Positions 46,337 through 59,584 are shown, counted from the first letter of the stretch. The stretch: 64,000 bases of DNA from Sequoia sempervirens (GCA_007258455.2 VDFB02270651.1:704407360-704471359), one strand, 5' to 3'. The notes: a model not told the origin generated them from the sequence alone. A program made the numbers and translations.

Positions 46337-49300
46337 ATGGAATTAGGTGCGGGACCTTCGAGGGAAACTATCGAAAAGGAGAAAGGAAAGAAGTCAAGCA
46401 AAACTCTTCGAGGGAAAGAAGTCAAGGACCAAATGAAATACCAATTCCAGGGTGAGCCTCTGCACTCAAAGGTTACCATGGATTGGAACGAGATCACTAA
46501 AACCAACATAGGCCACGTCAATATTGACGAATTTACACAAAGGGTCAGGGTCAATCCAACAACAAAAAATGCAAGATTGATAAGACAAAGTGGAATCGTG
46601 AAAGCTGCGGGCTTCCCCCCATCCCTCGTGGCCCCTAAATTAGTCATGGCTTGTCGATAGGCGTATTAGCCCAACACTGGGACAATTGGTGATAGGGATG
46701 GTAACATTCTTGCCGACATGTCAGCTGGAGGAATCACAAGAACCTTTCATATTCCCACATTTCAAGAAATGGAAACACCTACCATTGAGGAGTGCTAGGT
46801 GGCGTGGGATGCTAACCCTACAGACTGTAGGAAGTTAATAAATCAGCATTGGCTCAAGGAAAAGTGGGGCAGCACCGCGAAGGTTCCTAACGAACTCTTT
46901 CCTAGCAATTTCTATGAAGACTACCATGATTTGGTCACAATGCTAAGTAGGGTTATGGGCCTTCCTACCGCGGCCTTCTTTCAGCGGTGGATGGTGTATT
47001 TCATTGAGCAAATCCTTCGTGGGAATGAAGACATTACCACAAAGACAACATTTTATTGGGGAGGTATAATAAGCAACTGCTTCTATGAGTAGTTCGTCGA
47101 TGTGAAGGAAAGCTCCAAATTCTACATGACGTCATATCTTGTGTACTCCTTGGCAGACCGGAGATAGTACAACGGGTTATTTGTGGCACCAGATCAGGAG
47201 TAGGGTCGAAGACTCAAAGCCTATGATAGATACCCCTAGCTCCAGTACAGAAACTTCAAGAGGGAGTATTGTAGAGTAAATGATGCCTTCATCGGCCTTA
47301 TTGTCAGAATGATTGTCGGGGATTTTCAAAAGAAGAGTTTCTGACAGTGCTCGAACTTTTTTGAAGCAATATGCCTTCCTCTTCATTCAATACCTGAAGT
47401 TCACATACATATGTGCCCAAGGCTTCACCAAAAGGCCAAACAAGTTGCCTCAATACCCCAATGACCGAATTATCCTATTGGAGCTTTCTCGGCAGCTCCA
47501 ACACATACAGGAAATCTTCAGTGGCAAACATATAGTAGGGATCTCTTATCCCATGACTCTTGGCTAGGGCATGTATAAGCTACAAACTTCCCAGTGCACT
47601 GGTAACTCCGAGAAGGAATTGAAGGATTACCACTTTCATCTACACACTGCTCGCCCTCGAATGGATCCATATGGGCATGTAAGCACAGGGACTAGGATTC
47701 ACTCATCTCCACCACATTGAAGACTTTTGAGGGGATTGTCAAGATGATAAAGAGGTACGTGCAAGGCACTATATGTGGATGACTGCACATTTTGTAAGGA
47801 AGGTGCAACTGTTTCCCATACTAGACCAAGTTGAAGAGGATGATAGCACCATAATGGACCTTAGGTACCCTACAGTCGCCAATTTGCTAGTACCAACAAT
47901 CAACTAGGATGAGCAAGAGGTTGATGACCTTGATATTATAACCAAGCCAATCTTGGCCCGTACCAAGGAATGGGTTGATAGACAAGTAGCCCGATTACGA
48001 CAACAAGAGGTAATTTTGACTTATGAAGGGCTCAAGAGTGAACCTAGTTCCACGGAGGATGCCGCTGCCACCACTTCAACTAGCGGGACATCCAAGTCTC
48101 CTTCGATCACTAGGTCTAAGAAGAGGAAGGAGACAGGAACAAAATAGTCTCCTAACCCTAAGGTCTATACAAGAAAAGAAATAGGAGGCTCACCCTCCAA
48201 AAGACTTAAGCAGAAAGAGAGTACCACAGAGCAGCCCTTAATCCAAGAGGAAGAAGTAAAGGGTACAAATCAATTAGAACCCCTCTTGGCTCTCCCTGCC
48301 CCGACTGTCGTACCACTTGCTTCTGGCTATGGTCGCTACATCCCTGCCAGTGGTGGACATCTCTATCCATCTTGTCCCTTCACCCCTGACCGAGTCGGTG
48401 ATCATAATTGATTCCTCCTTTGCCATAACTACTCCTCCTTCCTCCGCTGCCATGTCACCCACCATGTCACTCCCATTACCTACGATGGCTGCACCAATGC
48501 CTGCTCCCATTTTTCTTAAAGCCTTCTCGAAGCATATGCAGAATATCCCTTTCGAGCTCTCCCATATCCTCATAGATCCCACTCTTCAATTAGCCTTAGC
48601 TCAGTTCCTGGCTACTTCGAAACATTCACAACCTCCGATAGGCCTACTTGCTATGGAAGCCACCATGTTAATCTCTAAGGAGTCGGAGAGGCGAGAACAA
48701 AAGTCCTCAAATCCATTTGAAGAGGAGGCCAATGAATACCACAAGCACCAGAAATATGAACATTGCACTATTGACAGGATGGCTTACAAAGAAGAAGGAT
48801 TTGGTTCCTTTAAGAGTGGGGATGAGGAGGATGACATTGTGGTAAGGTCATTGTGCAGACCTTCGATGATGACCTATAGGAAGAAATGGCTCAACAGCTG
48901 AAGGATACTAAGGAAAAGGTGGAAGGGTTGCTCCTTGAAGAAGAAGGATAGTAGCAAGAAGACAAACCTGAGAGTGAGGCTCAAGCAGACGAGAGCCTCA
49001 AAATCGAACAGCTCAAGGAACATATGCATGAGGTTGAACAAACTGAGAGAGAGAAAGGAGGGGGAAATGAAAAAGAAAGTCCCTTGCAACAATTATCTAC
49101 CAAACCTCCTATTAAATGCTTTGTGTTCATCCAGGACTTCGATGAAGAAGAACATGCCCCCAAGGAGGAAGAGAGGGTTTTAGAAGATAAGAGAGTAGAA
49201 AAATTGGCCTTGGCTGAGAGGGGCAAGGATGATCATAAGTCACCTAAGGGAAAGTCTGCCGTGCCTGAATGGTTAGAAAAATAGCTCGAAAGGAGAACTC

Positions 49301-50430
49301 CCGTACTAAAGGACCCAAGGGCGAGACTAGAGGCTATCGTAGCCTGAGCTCAGATCACAACAAAGAAAGAAAAGAAGCCTAAGACCTGATCCAAGGTAAC
49401 AATGGATGCTTCTGGGTCTCGAGCTGTGCAAATAGAAATGTCGATAATGGGTCAAGAAGGGATAACTTACAACGTCTCCACCATTGACTTGGGGACCACC
49501 ACTAGAGAAAAAAAGGTAGGGCATCTTGAGGAGTCAGTGGCCACGGTGGTACATTTGATAAAGCAGGACAAGGTTTCAAAAGATGAGCTCAAAGCACATG
49601 TAGCTACTTTGATAGATTACATTCAGCAATGGTATTTGGTGGATAACCTGCCCACCACGTCCACAACCACACCCCAACTACTGTCCAAAGAACAGATTAA
49701 TAAGATGGAAAGGAGAAAGAACTTGGAAAGGACTAAAGAAAGCTAGTTCTGACAAGTCTTATACATTGGGAACATGGGAATTAGTGGGCTGTTCAGACAG
49801 CAAACAAGTTTTTGGACTTGCAGCAATCCTTAGAAGGTACAAGAAAGCTCTGCATTGACTTCCCTACAATATACAACTCCACCTTTCCTAAGATTGAAGC
49901 TATCCTTCAATTACCAAAAGCCACATGGGAAAAGGAGCTTGCATTCAGGGGGGACGATCATTGGCTAATGGATGTGTGGTGGCGAAACTTTGACAACTGG
50001 AAGGAAAGGTTGGAACAAAGTGGATCCAGATATCGAATGGATCAAGGAAATCAGAGCGTAATGTGCCTGATACCTCAAGTTGATGATGGAGTATGACGTG
50101 CCCATAGTACAAATGGATCCAGAGAAGGTGAAGCCTTACTTCCAAAAGAAGATGGAGGATGGAATGTCTAGCAAAATGATAGTGGAGTTCATGAGTTTTG
50201 TTGTCCATACTTTCTATCAGTCAGAGCTATTCAAGGACCAAGGCACAAAATACGATGAGGACTGGAAGAGGCTAGAAGATAATGCAAAGGAATGGATCTA
50301 CCAAGCATTGAGGTGTCAAATCATTGAGGTAGACAAGCTCTAGTCGGTCATCCTAAAGTTCATGGAATACACAGCCTCAAAGAAGCAGGAAGACAACCCT
50401 GTAGATGATAAAGAACTCCCCAAGGAGTAA
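46337..50430 (+). pseudogene. gypsy-3 ORF1, unknown protein upstream of gag
   Basis: I do not recognise a named domain. ATG 46337 (MELGAGPSRE) is preferred because it is conserved at 62076 in the second copy, while the earlier ATG at 46316 is not. The N-terminal ~500 codons form a globular region with LINQHWLKEKWGS, FFQRWMVYFIEQILRG, FYMTSYLVYSLADRR and ICAQGFTKRPNKLP. A Thr/Ser-rich stretch, a basic patch and a Pro-rich part (about 48400) follow, then a highly charged, probably coiled-coil region (48880-49750) and a C-terminal domain ending KELPKE at 50430. Copy 1 has several frameshifts (one near 47328, where copy 2 has one A fewer) and many TAG codons. An ORF1 of unknown role before gag is a feature of Ogre-type elements. 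Confidence 0.7.
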
Positions 50431-51657
50431 CCACAATAAACAACAATTAGCAAAAGACAAAATTGCTACAGTGCCATCATTAGATGATAAAATAGGGAAA
50501 AGGACAAAATGTTGTTTTTAAAATTGTAAAATATTGAGGGTTGGTGAAACCCTATTTTGTAATGAATCTTGGCCACACAATGAGAATTAATTTTGGCCAT
50601 TCATTTGACTTTTGGAGCACTATAAATAGAGGTCTCCTCTCATTTGCAAAGGGAGTTGAGTTGTTGTAAATACATGCTGCAGAAATTTATAATAAAAATA
50701 CATTGACTCGGTGCATTTTATGAGTTTCTCACATGTTGCGTGATTGAACCTCCATTGTTAGATGTTTAACTTAGATTTTATTGTTGTTTTAGTTAACTAT
50801 TCTCTTGTCTTGATAGATTTTAGGAATGCTGTCCTATGATTATGAAAATCCCTGTAGTGTAGATGCCTTCTTAGTCCATAATTTTTGCTATTTGCTGATG
50901 GTAGATAGCTGTGTAAAGTTAGTCTGGACTTAAATTAAAGCTGCTCCAAACTTTCATCTTTGTTCATGCATGCATATGGTGAATGAAAGACGAAACATTT
51001 GCAGACCTTAGAAGATAGCACAAATTCCATGAGACTATGAGATTTTTGGTTAAGTGCAATATTGTTTCCAAGAAGCTGTCCATTACAGGAACTCCTTTAT
51101 CACTATTCATAATTAGTTGCAGATCCAAGAACCTCCTCTCTTCCCTGTCATTTTTTTATTTTATTTAATGAGTGACCTATGCTAAGGTTCATTACACATT
51201 GTAAAGCTAAATCCAAGGATAAAAATGGAGTTCAAGATTGCTGTTTGAACCTACAGCAAATGCACAACAACCTTTCATCTTAGGAGCTCCATTTCCAGAC
51301 CCAACTTCCCATGCTTTGTAACCCATCTATAAGTCTACCTTGTAATTCCAGAAAATCACATCAAATAATTAATATATTCCAAGCACTGTCAAGACCTGAC
51401 ATTAAAGACCTTGGGATAGTGTTCTACAATTTGATTATGGAAGATTGTGTTTCAAGAGAGGTAGTGCACCTACACACTGCCTGTGTTGAGAACTGCATAA
51501 AAAAACATCAACAGAACTGGTGCTGGAAGGAGGGCCTGACATGTTGGGAATACGAAGTTAAAGGTTAAAAGTGAAGTTGGATCGAATTGAATCATTCTCC
51601 CCAGAGAGATTTTAAAGAGTTCTACGGTGAACTCCAAATAAGGGAGAATTTGAAGAA
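50431..51657 (+). promoter_or_regulatory. spacer between ORF1 and gag with promoter-like core
   Basis: No ORF is supported. A strong TATA box, CACTATAAATAGAGG, lies at 50619-50633, and AATAAA follows at 50691-50696. That spacing looks like the U3-R border of an LTR or a plant promoter. It may be an internal gypsy-3 promoter or a solo LTR from another element; I see no clear terminal repeats. A pyrimidine-rich TAG-ending stretch (about 50785-50816) could be an intron acceptor. Confidence 0.45.
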
Positions 51658-53215
51658 TTGCGGCCTCCTACAAGGGCAAAGCGAGTAAAGGGAATTAACG
51701 TTGTTTCTTCATCTCCCTCCATTCCACCCATTTCCATTCCACCTTCACCCTCATTCAGCTGGCCTTCGTCTTCCATCCAACCATCCAAAACTGCATTTGC
51801 ACCTCCAATCTCTTGTAGCCAAGGGATTGCCTCTCTCCTGACCCTTCCAGTCCAGGGTATAGTCCAAACAGCTGCAGCTCAGATGTAGTCCTAGACTACT
51901 GTTCTAGTGTAGGCGCAAGTCCCACTTGCTGCTTTTCAACAGTAAACACTACTTCCACCTCCTGCCATGGCTTGGTTGGCACATAACCCTTCACCAATAC
52001 ATTTTGTTGCTTACCATGATATGCCCAAAAATTTGGAGGGATTTTGTTTGAAGTTCTATCCTCGTGACCCACAAAGCACAGCTGAATAACATATCAAAAT
52101 ATTCAAGACAACAATTATCAAAATGCAAGTCGACCATGAGGATGTTGCATGCAGCTTTTTTCTGTATTCGTTGGGGGAAGAAGCCTTCTATTGGTACATA
52201 AATTTGCCAAGGGATCTGTTACCTCATGGAACCTAATGAAGAATGCCTTCTTGCAGAAATACAAGATTCCCATAAGTCCTTCAGAACTTTACCAACAATT
52301 TATGTCTATCAAGAGGGAAGTCAACGAACCTATTGGGTCCTTCAATGACCACTTTCATTGTGCCTTTACAAGGCTTCATGATCCATACCTTCATAATGAT
52401 GTCACAACTCTCCTAGTCTACTATGCAGCATTAGACAACTTCACATCAACATTGGTGAAAAAGATACAACCGCTACTCGCCTCATTGGTGATTGCCTATA
52501 AAGAGTCTATTGTGGCCAATGTAGATTTGGGGTAGAATATCTCCGACTCACTGCCTTCTTTGGGGCCAATGGCTCACCCGATGTAGATTCAGGGGCTTAA
52601 TCAAGCATTCGCTCATCAGACCCCTCTTATGAACTAGATACCTCAGCTGCCCATCGTCCCACATCCGGGGCAACCACTAAATTATGTGCATCATGTGCCT
52701 TCATATTTGTAGCCTTAGCCACAACATAACCATGCTCAAGCTACCCAACAATAGTAGGTGCATCCAGAATAGCCCCAGACACCATTGTACTTATCAGGGT
52801 CAGAATTTCCTCCAACATATCAAAATCAGCCGGTAGCCCTGCCTGCCTTCCTCCAAAATCTAGTGTCATAGCCAAGTAACACAACTGACAAAGACAAGTT
52901 AGAAGAACTGACAGAGATGATAAGGAAAATGTCCACAAGAATGATTCACCTAAAAAATTAGAATAATCAGTTACAGGCCTCCTAGCGTAATTTTTAGGCC
53001 AATCTTAATCAGGATAACCGAGACAATAGGGACAGTAAGGATAACCGACAAGCAAGCACTTCCTCAGGGCAAAATTATGATAGGGACAAAATGATAATCA
53101 AAATTTAGAAAGTAGACCTTCTCAGAGGCATAATTGCTTTTGGAATACTAGGCCCAACAATGGAGGTGTTCCTACCCCTTTTAACCAGCTGGCTAGCAAT
53201 AAAAAGACAACTAAT
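51658..53215 (+). pseudogene. gypsy-3 gag
   Basis: A Pro/Ser-rich N-terminus (51658-51888, no ATG seen) is followed by the retrotransposon gag domain. It reads CSFFLYSLGEEAFYWYINLP (about 52150-52205), then after a frame change VTSWNLMKNAFLQKYKIP and PIGSFNDHFHCAFTRLHDPY (about 52220-52390). A Gln/Pro-rich tail with TAG stops follows (about 52560-52760), then a Lys/Arg/Asn-rich segment to about 53100. I do not see a clear zinc knuckle. Gag packages the element RNA. Confidence 0.8.
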
Positions 53216-54593
53216 GGAGTGTACCTAGCCAAGGTAGCTTTGTCTCGGATGGTGCCAGATTCACAAAACCAATAGACATTTTGAGTTGGATTTCCCTGAA
53301 TTCTAGACAGTTGCCTAAATATTCCAAGTAGAAGTGCAAAATGCAGTTGATAATGCTGGCTGCAAGGACATCATCCCATCTGAACTGTATAATTCCTTCT
53401 GTCTCATGGTTAACCAAGCGTCGTTTCCGCGGGGTGACCACAACACGCTTGAAGTCGAGCCCGTTCTTATTGGGAGTGAAAAAGTGCAAGAGGTAAGTAA
53501 CAAACAAACTTTGGCTCAACTTTTTGATTTAGTAGATAATGGTCCAATAGATGAAAAAGAGCCATTCATAGATGAGGTCCACATGTTCCACCAGAGATCA
53601 ACTCCCTACTTCCTTAGGAATAGATAGGTGGGTGGACCTTTTACAACCTCTACTCCACCAAACAATTTTTCCACCCCGCCTGACCCCAATGTGAGCAACA
53701 ACCTGGGACTTCCCTATGTACCTGTCCAATATCTTAACAATAACGGGCCTCAAAATCAGTTACAGAATTGACCTCAAGGCCAATCTCAAAATTAGTCTAG
53801 TCAAACAAAAGTCCAACCTCCTAGTTCTGCTATAGGTCAAGCCTTTAGTTCAGAAATTGAGCAATGGGTGAATATGTGGCAGAAGAGTTCAAGAAGGTAA
53901 AAATTAGTTTTTCTGCCTTTGAACTACTCAGTCCCTGCCACAAGGCACGCCTTCTTTAGGATCCTTAATGGGACCCTATCCTCTAGTACAAAACAAGAAA
54001 CATTAGCTAAGAGAGTCACCTTTGAAGAGCCTATGCAAGAACTAGAGATACAAGATAATACCGGGAAAATGAAGGATGTTCCTATAAATCAATCTGCTAG
54101 TATGCAAACGGAAAATGAACCAAATCAGAACACTAGGTAGGGTTTTAAAGATCAGCCATTTAGATGGACCAAGGATAAAATTGGTGATAAGAACGGGGCT
54201 CAAGTAGCTCACATGGACGTGCCTATTGGTATTTTACAAGGACGGTTGGAAACTCCTCCTTTCCTTACCACTATTAGGGTATTCGAGAAGAACTTGCATA
54301 ACTTCCTACTTGATTCAGGGGTGTTTGCCAATGTTATTCCCTTGGCAGTATGTAAGACTCTTGGCATCACTCCCATGCCTTCAAGGAGGAAGGTGACCCA
54401 GCTGGATAAAACAAAGATCAACATTGTGGGAGAAATAAATCAGATCCCAATGCAAATTGCTATAGACCCAAGGATACAACAAGTCATCGATATTCAAGTG
54501 GCAGACATTCCCAATGCATATGGAATTATCTTGGGGAGGGAATTCACCAAGACACTGAATGGATATACTGTCATAGATCTTTCTCACATGTGA
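53216..54593 (+). pseudogene. gypsy-3 linker and aspartic protease
   Basis: A poorly conserved linker (53334-54140) in changing frames leads to protease at 54213-54593. The active-site segment is FLLDSGVFANVIPLAVCKTL at about 54300-54360; the usual DSGA reads DSGV. The flap-like part DIPNAYGIILGREF (about 54510) and the end ATG-containing codon before TGA at 54591 follow. The catalytic Asp is retained. Confidence 0.85.
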
Positions 54594-55203
54594 CTGCCAT
54601 GGAAGGGGCTGCCAAACCAAATCCGTATTGACTGTGAACCCCGTATGAAATATATGATCACGAAATACAACAATCCCAGCGAAGTGCTTTGTTGAGAGAG
54701 TTGGGAAATTACTATCCCTTTGCCTACCAAAATGAGGTTGAGCCTTAGAAAGAATACGTCGTGGAAGTTCTCTTAGTGTTATGTAGTCCTCTGACTGATT
54801 GTATTCAAATGCCTCTCAGTGCAGAAATGTTGGTAGAAATGATGACAAACATGATGAAAGCGACAACTAGGGACTACTCACTAGTTTCTAGGAGTTTATA
54901 AAAAAGTGTGCAAGGGATCAGCTCAGCCTAGGAGCCCAAATGAATTTCCAGGATCTCTTATTGTCAAATTGGTGTAGGATTCACAATACTACCCACTCTG
55001 AATTTGACTGATGCTTATGTCAAACAGCGGTGGAACATGTTAAGAAATTAGCTGCCCTTCAAAAGGAAACACCAAAGGAGGTATTGATAGAACCACCCTC
55101 TGTTCAACACATTGGGCAAGAAGATTCTCCTGAGATTGTAGAGGCAACTGCCCAGCTGAAAGAAAGTGAGGACTTAGTCAGACCCGAAGTTAAAGAATTT
55201 TCC
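54594..55203 (+). other. gypsy-3 protease-RNase H spacer
   Basis: Decayed linker of about 600 bp; 55030-55197 is open and rich in Glu and Lys. No domain is recognised. Confidence 0.5.
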
Positions 55204-55760
55204 ACATGCGAGACACTTTGATTTGATGGGTCCAAATCAAAACAAGGAGCTAGTGCTGGGTTTGAACTTATCAGCCCAATGGGTAAGACCTTTCTTGCTT
55301 CCCACAGATTGCAGTTCTATTGCACCAATAATGTAGCAGAGTATGAAGCTTTGGTCCATGGCCTTCTCATGACCTTGAAGAAAAATGTCAAAATGCTGCA
55401 AGTTTTTGGGGATTCGGAGCTCGTAGTTAAACAAGTTAGGAAGTTGTACTCCTGCCATGATAGGAGGCTTGCAAACTATAGGCATAGGTTTTGGGATCTC
55501 TCAGAGGGTTTAGATGCATTCAACATACAATTGATTCCTCATGCTCAGAATCGTACAGCTGATGCCTTGGCTCAAGCAGCCAGCACTTTGCAACCCTTCT
55601 CTTTGTCCGGGCTTAAGAAATTTATCGTTGAGTTGACATCTACACCATCAATCCTCAATAATGTCAGTCATTTTCAAGTCTTCAATGCTGACAAACATAT
55701 TCTTGAGTTTATTACGAGTTATGATGTCTTTGCAGCCCAAATAATTGATGAAGTTGATCC
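55204..55760 (+). pseudogene. extra RNase H between protease and RT of gypsy-3
   Basis: After a TGA at about 55219 the domain reads FDGSKSKQGASAGF (first Asp), NNVAEYEALVHGL (Glu), QVFGDSELVVKQV (Asp) and NRTADALAQAAS (last Asp, about 55560). The four catalytic acidic positions are kept, and 55279-55762 is free of stops. It is colinear with the gypsy-A domain at 25722-25243 and likewise lies immediately before RT. The ordinary gypsy RNase H is separate, at about 56980-57200. The first copy of RNase H in this place is therefore a shared lineage feature, not a local accident. Confidence 0.92.
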
Positions 55761-55773
55761 GTAGGAAGCCAAA

Positions 55774-57250
55774 TTGGACATAGAGGGGGTTATTAATCTA
55801 AAAACCAACACGATTCCCAGGGGCATGGTTCAGCTAGAATGTATGTTTGACTTGGACCAGATCAGAGACCAGAAAAAGAAAACAAAGAAAGAAGCCATAA
55901 GTAGCCAGTGCGATGCTCACAACCTCGAGACAATTGAGAAGATCAAGAATGTTTTTATTGGCAAAGTGTGCACGCCTGAGGAAAAGAAGGGAATTATTGA
56001 TGCATTGCAGAAGTACCATGGCATGGTGGCATGGAGCTATGAGGATTTTAAAACATATGACGCATCCATAATCACACACACCATACCTCTTGAGACTGAA
56101 GTGAGGCCTTTTCGTCAGCGGCAGTGTCCTGTCAATGCCTTGTTGGAACCCATCATTTACAAAGAAGTGCAGAAGTTGCTCTCAGCAAGGATTATTTTCC
56201 TGGTCAGGAATTCCACATGGGTCACCAACCTGGTTTTGGTCAGAAAAAAGAATGGGGAAATTAGGTTGTGTGTAGATTTCTGCAATTTGAATTGAGCTTT
56301 GGAGAAAGACAACTATCCAGTGCCTTCATTGGACGAAGTGTTGCAGATCGTCAATGGGTCCCAAATGATGTCTTTCCTCGATGGGTACTCTGGGTACAAC
56401 TAAGTAATGGTATAGTATGAAGATCATCATAAAAAGACGTTCACTACTAAGTGGGGGACGTTTGCTTACAGGAGGATGCCTTTTGGGCTCATCAACACTA
56501 GCGCCACCTTCCAACGCACCATGGATATCGCCTTCAAGGATCTAATTGGAAAGTGCATAATCATCTACATGGATGATTTAATTGTGTTTTCTAAAAGGTG
56601 GAGCGATCATGTCTCTAACCTATGCAAGGTGTTTCAGAGATGCAAGGAGTTCGAGGTTTCCCTTAACTCCAAGAAGTGCATTTTTGGAGTGACTAAAGGC
56701 AGATTTCTCAGGCACATCATTTCAGAATAGAGAATCTCTACAGAACCTGAATGTATTGAGTCCTTACTGAAAATCCCACCCCTAGGTAGCAAGAAGGAAT
56801 TAAAATCCTTCTTTGGAAAGATCAAGTAAGTCAAGAAATTCATCACGAGTTTCATAGAGATTGTTAAACCTCTCAATGCTATGTTGAAACAGAATGCCAA
56901 AGTTGAGTGGACTCCCGACGCCAAACAAGCCTTCAAAGAAATTAAATGGGCTATTGCTGAGGCACTTGTGTTAGTCAGCCCAGATTACTTGAATCCTTTC
57001 TACATCTACTCATTTGCTTTAGAACATTCTTGTGCTAACATCTTGACTCAGAAGGACGAAGAAGGAAATGAACACCCGATCACTTTCATGAGTGCTCCCT
57101 TGAAGGATGCTACAATTATGATATCACAACATTGAAAAGCAGGCTTATGCTCTCGTCAGAGGTGTAAAGAAATTTTGACATTATATCTTGTGCAATAAAG
57201 TGCTTGCCATTGTCCCAGACCCAGTAGTGAAAACGCTGCTCATGCAAAAT
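55774..57250 (+). pseudogene. gypsy-3 reverse transcriptase and RNase H
   Basis: RT starts near 55774. It shows VRPFRQRQCPVNALLEPII (about 56100), NSTWVTNLVLVRKKNGEIR, the first catalytic Asp in MSFLDGYSGYN (about 56372), RRMPFGLINTSATFQRTM and an intact YMDDL (about 56568). The RNase H part follows after connection: PFYIYSFALEHSCA and HPITFMSAPLKDA (56995-57110). In-frame stops include TGA after NLN (56293), TAA after GYN and TAG 56728-56730 after HIISE. A frameshift occurs near 57130. Confidence 0.92.
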
Positions 57251-58659
57251 GAATTGTGAGAACGAAGAGCTAAATGGGTCACCCTGCTTCAAGAATATGA
57301 CATGAAGATCCAACCAATGAAGCTGGTGAGAGGACAAGCACTTACCCACATAATTGCTGAAGCAACAGTAGGGGTTGGACCCAAACTCACTGTGCAGCAA
57401 TACCAGCTTGAGGATGTTTCCCCAGGAGAATGGTACAAGAATGTCATCTATTATTTGCTAAATGATAAGTGTTCACTGCACCTACAGGGAGTCCAAAAAT
57501 GTGTCCTTAGACTGAAAAGAAATGGTTACATGCTACAAGGTTCCATTCTCTACAAGAAGAACCATAAAGGCATTTACTTAAGATGCCTAGGTAAAGAGGA
57601 AGCAGACCGGGTCTTAAAAGAATTTCACGATAAATTTTGCAATGGCCATGGATCTAGTTCTTCCACGACACATCAAATATTGAAAGCGGGATATTATTGG
57701 CCAACTGTCTTCAAAGATGCTCATTGTCATGTCTGCTCATGTCACACATGTCAAACAACCACCACCAAGGAAAAAAATGTTGTTGTCCAACTACAGCCTG
57801 TGCTGGAGGTAAGGTTGTTCGTGCAATGGGGTCTCGATTTCATCATCCGTGGGACACAGGTACATTCTTACCATGACTGATTACTGCACTAGATGAACAG
57901 AAGCGATTGTATGTAAGAAATGCACAACTGAAGTAGTTACCAACTTTTTAGAAAGTTTCATTTTAAATCACTTTGGTTTTCCTTATGCTTTGGTGTGTGA
58001 CAATGGACCTGCTTTTGCTTCATTGAAATTTACGAGTTGGGAATTTGACTATGAGATTGCACTTAATTTTTCGTCTAATTACTACCCTCAAGGCAATGGC
58101 CTCGCTGAGTCCACCAATAAGAACCTGATTACCATAATCAAGAAACTACTAGATAGGAATCCCAAGGACTGACATACCCAACACCATTTCGCCCTCTGGG
58201 CAGATCACACTCGCCATAAAGCTGCCCTTGATGACTCCCCACCTCGTTTATGGCCTAAAACCCATATTTCCTATCCATCTGAAGATTCCCACTCTTTAGT
58301 TTATCAATGAATTTTATGAGGGAGGAGATCATAGAGAAGCTCAGTTAACTGAGCTCTTGCATTTAGAGGAAATCCCAGACTGTGCAATAGAAAATTTTTC
58401 CAAACATCAAGGTGTGGTTAAGAGATGGTTCGACCGCTGAGCCAAAATTAAGGCCTTTAGAATCATAGAATTGGTCCTGTATTGGGACAAGGCCCACGAG
58501 AAGAAAGGGGGACATAACAAATTTGACAAGCTCTGGCTTGGCCCCTTTCAAATAGCTAAGATTCTGTGAGACAATGCCTTCTGCCTAAAAACCTTAACTG
58601 GTGAGAACATCCCATTGCCGGTCAATGGGCAACACCTGAAGCATTACTTCCAGGCTTGA
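57251..58659 (+). pseudogene. gypsy-3 integrase
   Basis: The zinc-binding region is in the frame of 57302-57880: HDKFCNGHGSSS and CSCHTCQTTTT (about 57630-57760). The core has WGLDFII (about 57828), VCDNGPAFAS (about 57995) and QGNGLAESTNKNL (about 58090), supplying the three acidic residues. A frameshift near 57880 and further stops separate these parts. The C-terminal domain reads KLWLGPFQIAKIL and ends QHLKHYFQA at TGA 58657-58659. There is no chromodomain. Confidence 0.9.
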
Positions 58660-59584
58660 GCTCGTTCGAACTCTTCTTTGTAAATGTTGTATATAGGTTA
58701 GAATAGATTTCTCTTTCTAGTTTGCTTGCGTCTTTTGTTTTGCATCGCTCTTTGTTTTCTCCCTCCCAACAGTTTTGTTTTGAAAAGATGTTCGCCACCC
58801 CTTAGTAGTGGTCATGCTCACTTGACAAATGGTTTACTTTGTTTTCCATCCTTGGTGTTCTTCGGCTAAACATTCACTCTCAACCATCAGTCTCTGAGGG
58901 TTGCCCATGAATGATTTCCTTGTTTGAACTCTACTCAGAATTTGACCCTAGATTGGATCTACTTACACACATCTCAGATCTCGCACAAGACATATATTAA
59001 TCATTTCTAAAGGATTGTACCATGGTTGCTATGACATGCTAGTGAGTGAAAAATCTCAAGTCTGCTCCAGTGACCACTGCGATCTCAAACCCATTGTAGG
59101 CTTCAGTGCTTACCCGATCGAGCAAGAAGGTTATCTCAAAATGAACATTGAAAGAAATATCAAAAAAAAAGAGAAAAGGAATTCTGAAAAATAAACAACC
59201 GTATGGGTGTTCAGGTAACTCTACCAGGGCTATGGATGCCCAGCCGGTAGTAGAGCAATATCCGTGGGATTGCAATGACAACTCCATTGGGGCTATGGAC
59301 GCCTGATTGGCAGTGAAATAATTTTCAGGTTACTTTTGGTGCTAGATGATTTATGTAACTTGCTCGGTTGGATTAGTAGCCCCTGGTCACCATCCCAAGG
59401 AAAGGAATGAATTCACTGCACACACTTCTGAGATGTCTTGTAAACTAACCCAATTAAGGATCTCGTTCTCCCAGATTCACCTTTGGGAGCCACTCCTGGT
59501 CTATGAAACTAGAGATTCTAGGTTCTGAATGAATATTTATCCTTAGAATGCTTGGGAGTGTTCACTAGTGGAGTCACCATTATT
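58660..59584 (+). other. gypsy-3 3' untranslated region
   Basis: No ORF is supported. Two imperfect repeats around GGGGCTATGGACGCC lie at 59225-59320. The last bases, AGTGGAGTCACCATTATT (59567-59584), precede the right LTR in the place of a purine tract. Confidence 0.65.

Noticed and set aside
46249..46647. Minus-strand frame of 132 codons
   Set aside because: It lies opposite the conserved start of ORF1; its partial conservation follows from the plus-strand coding sequence.
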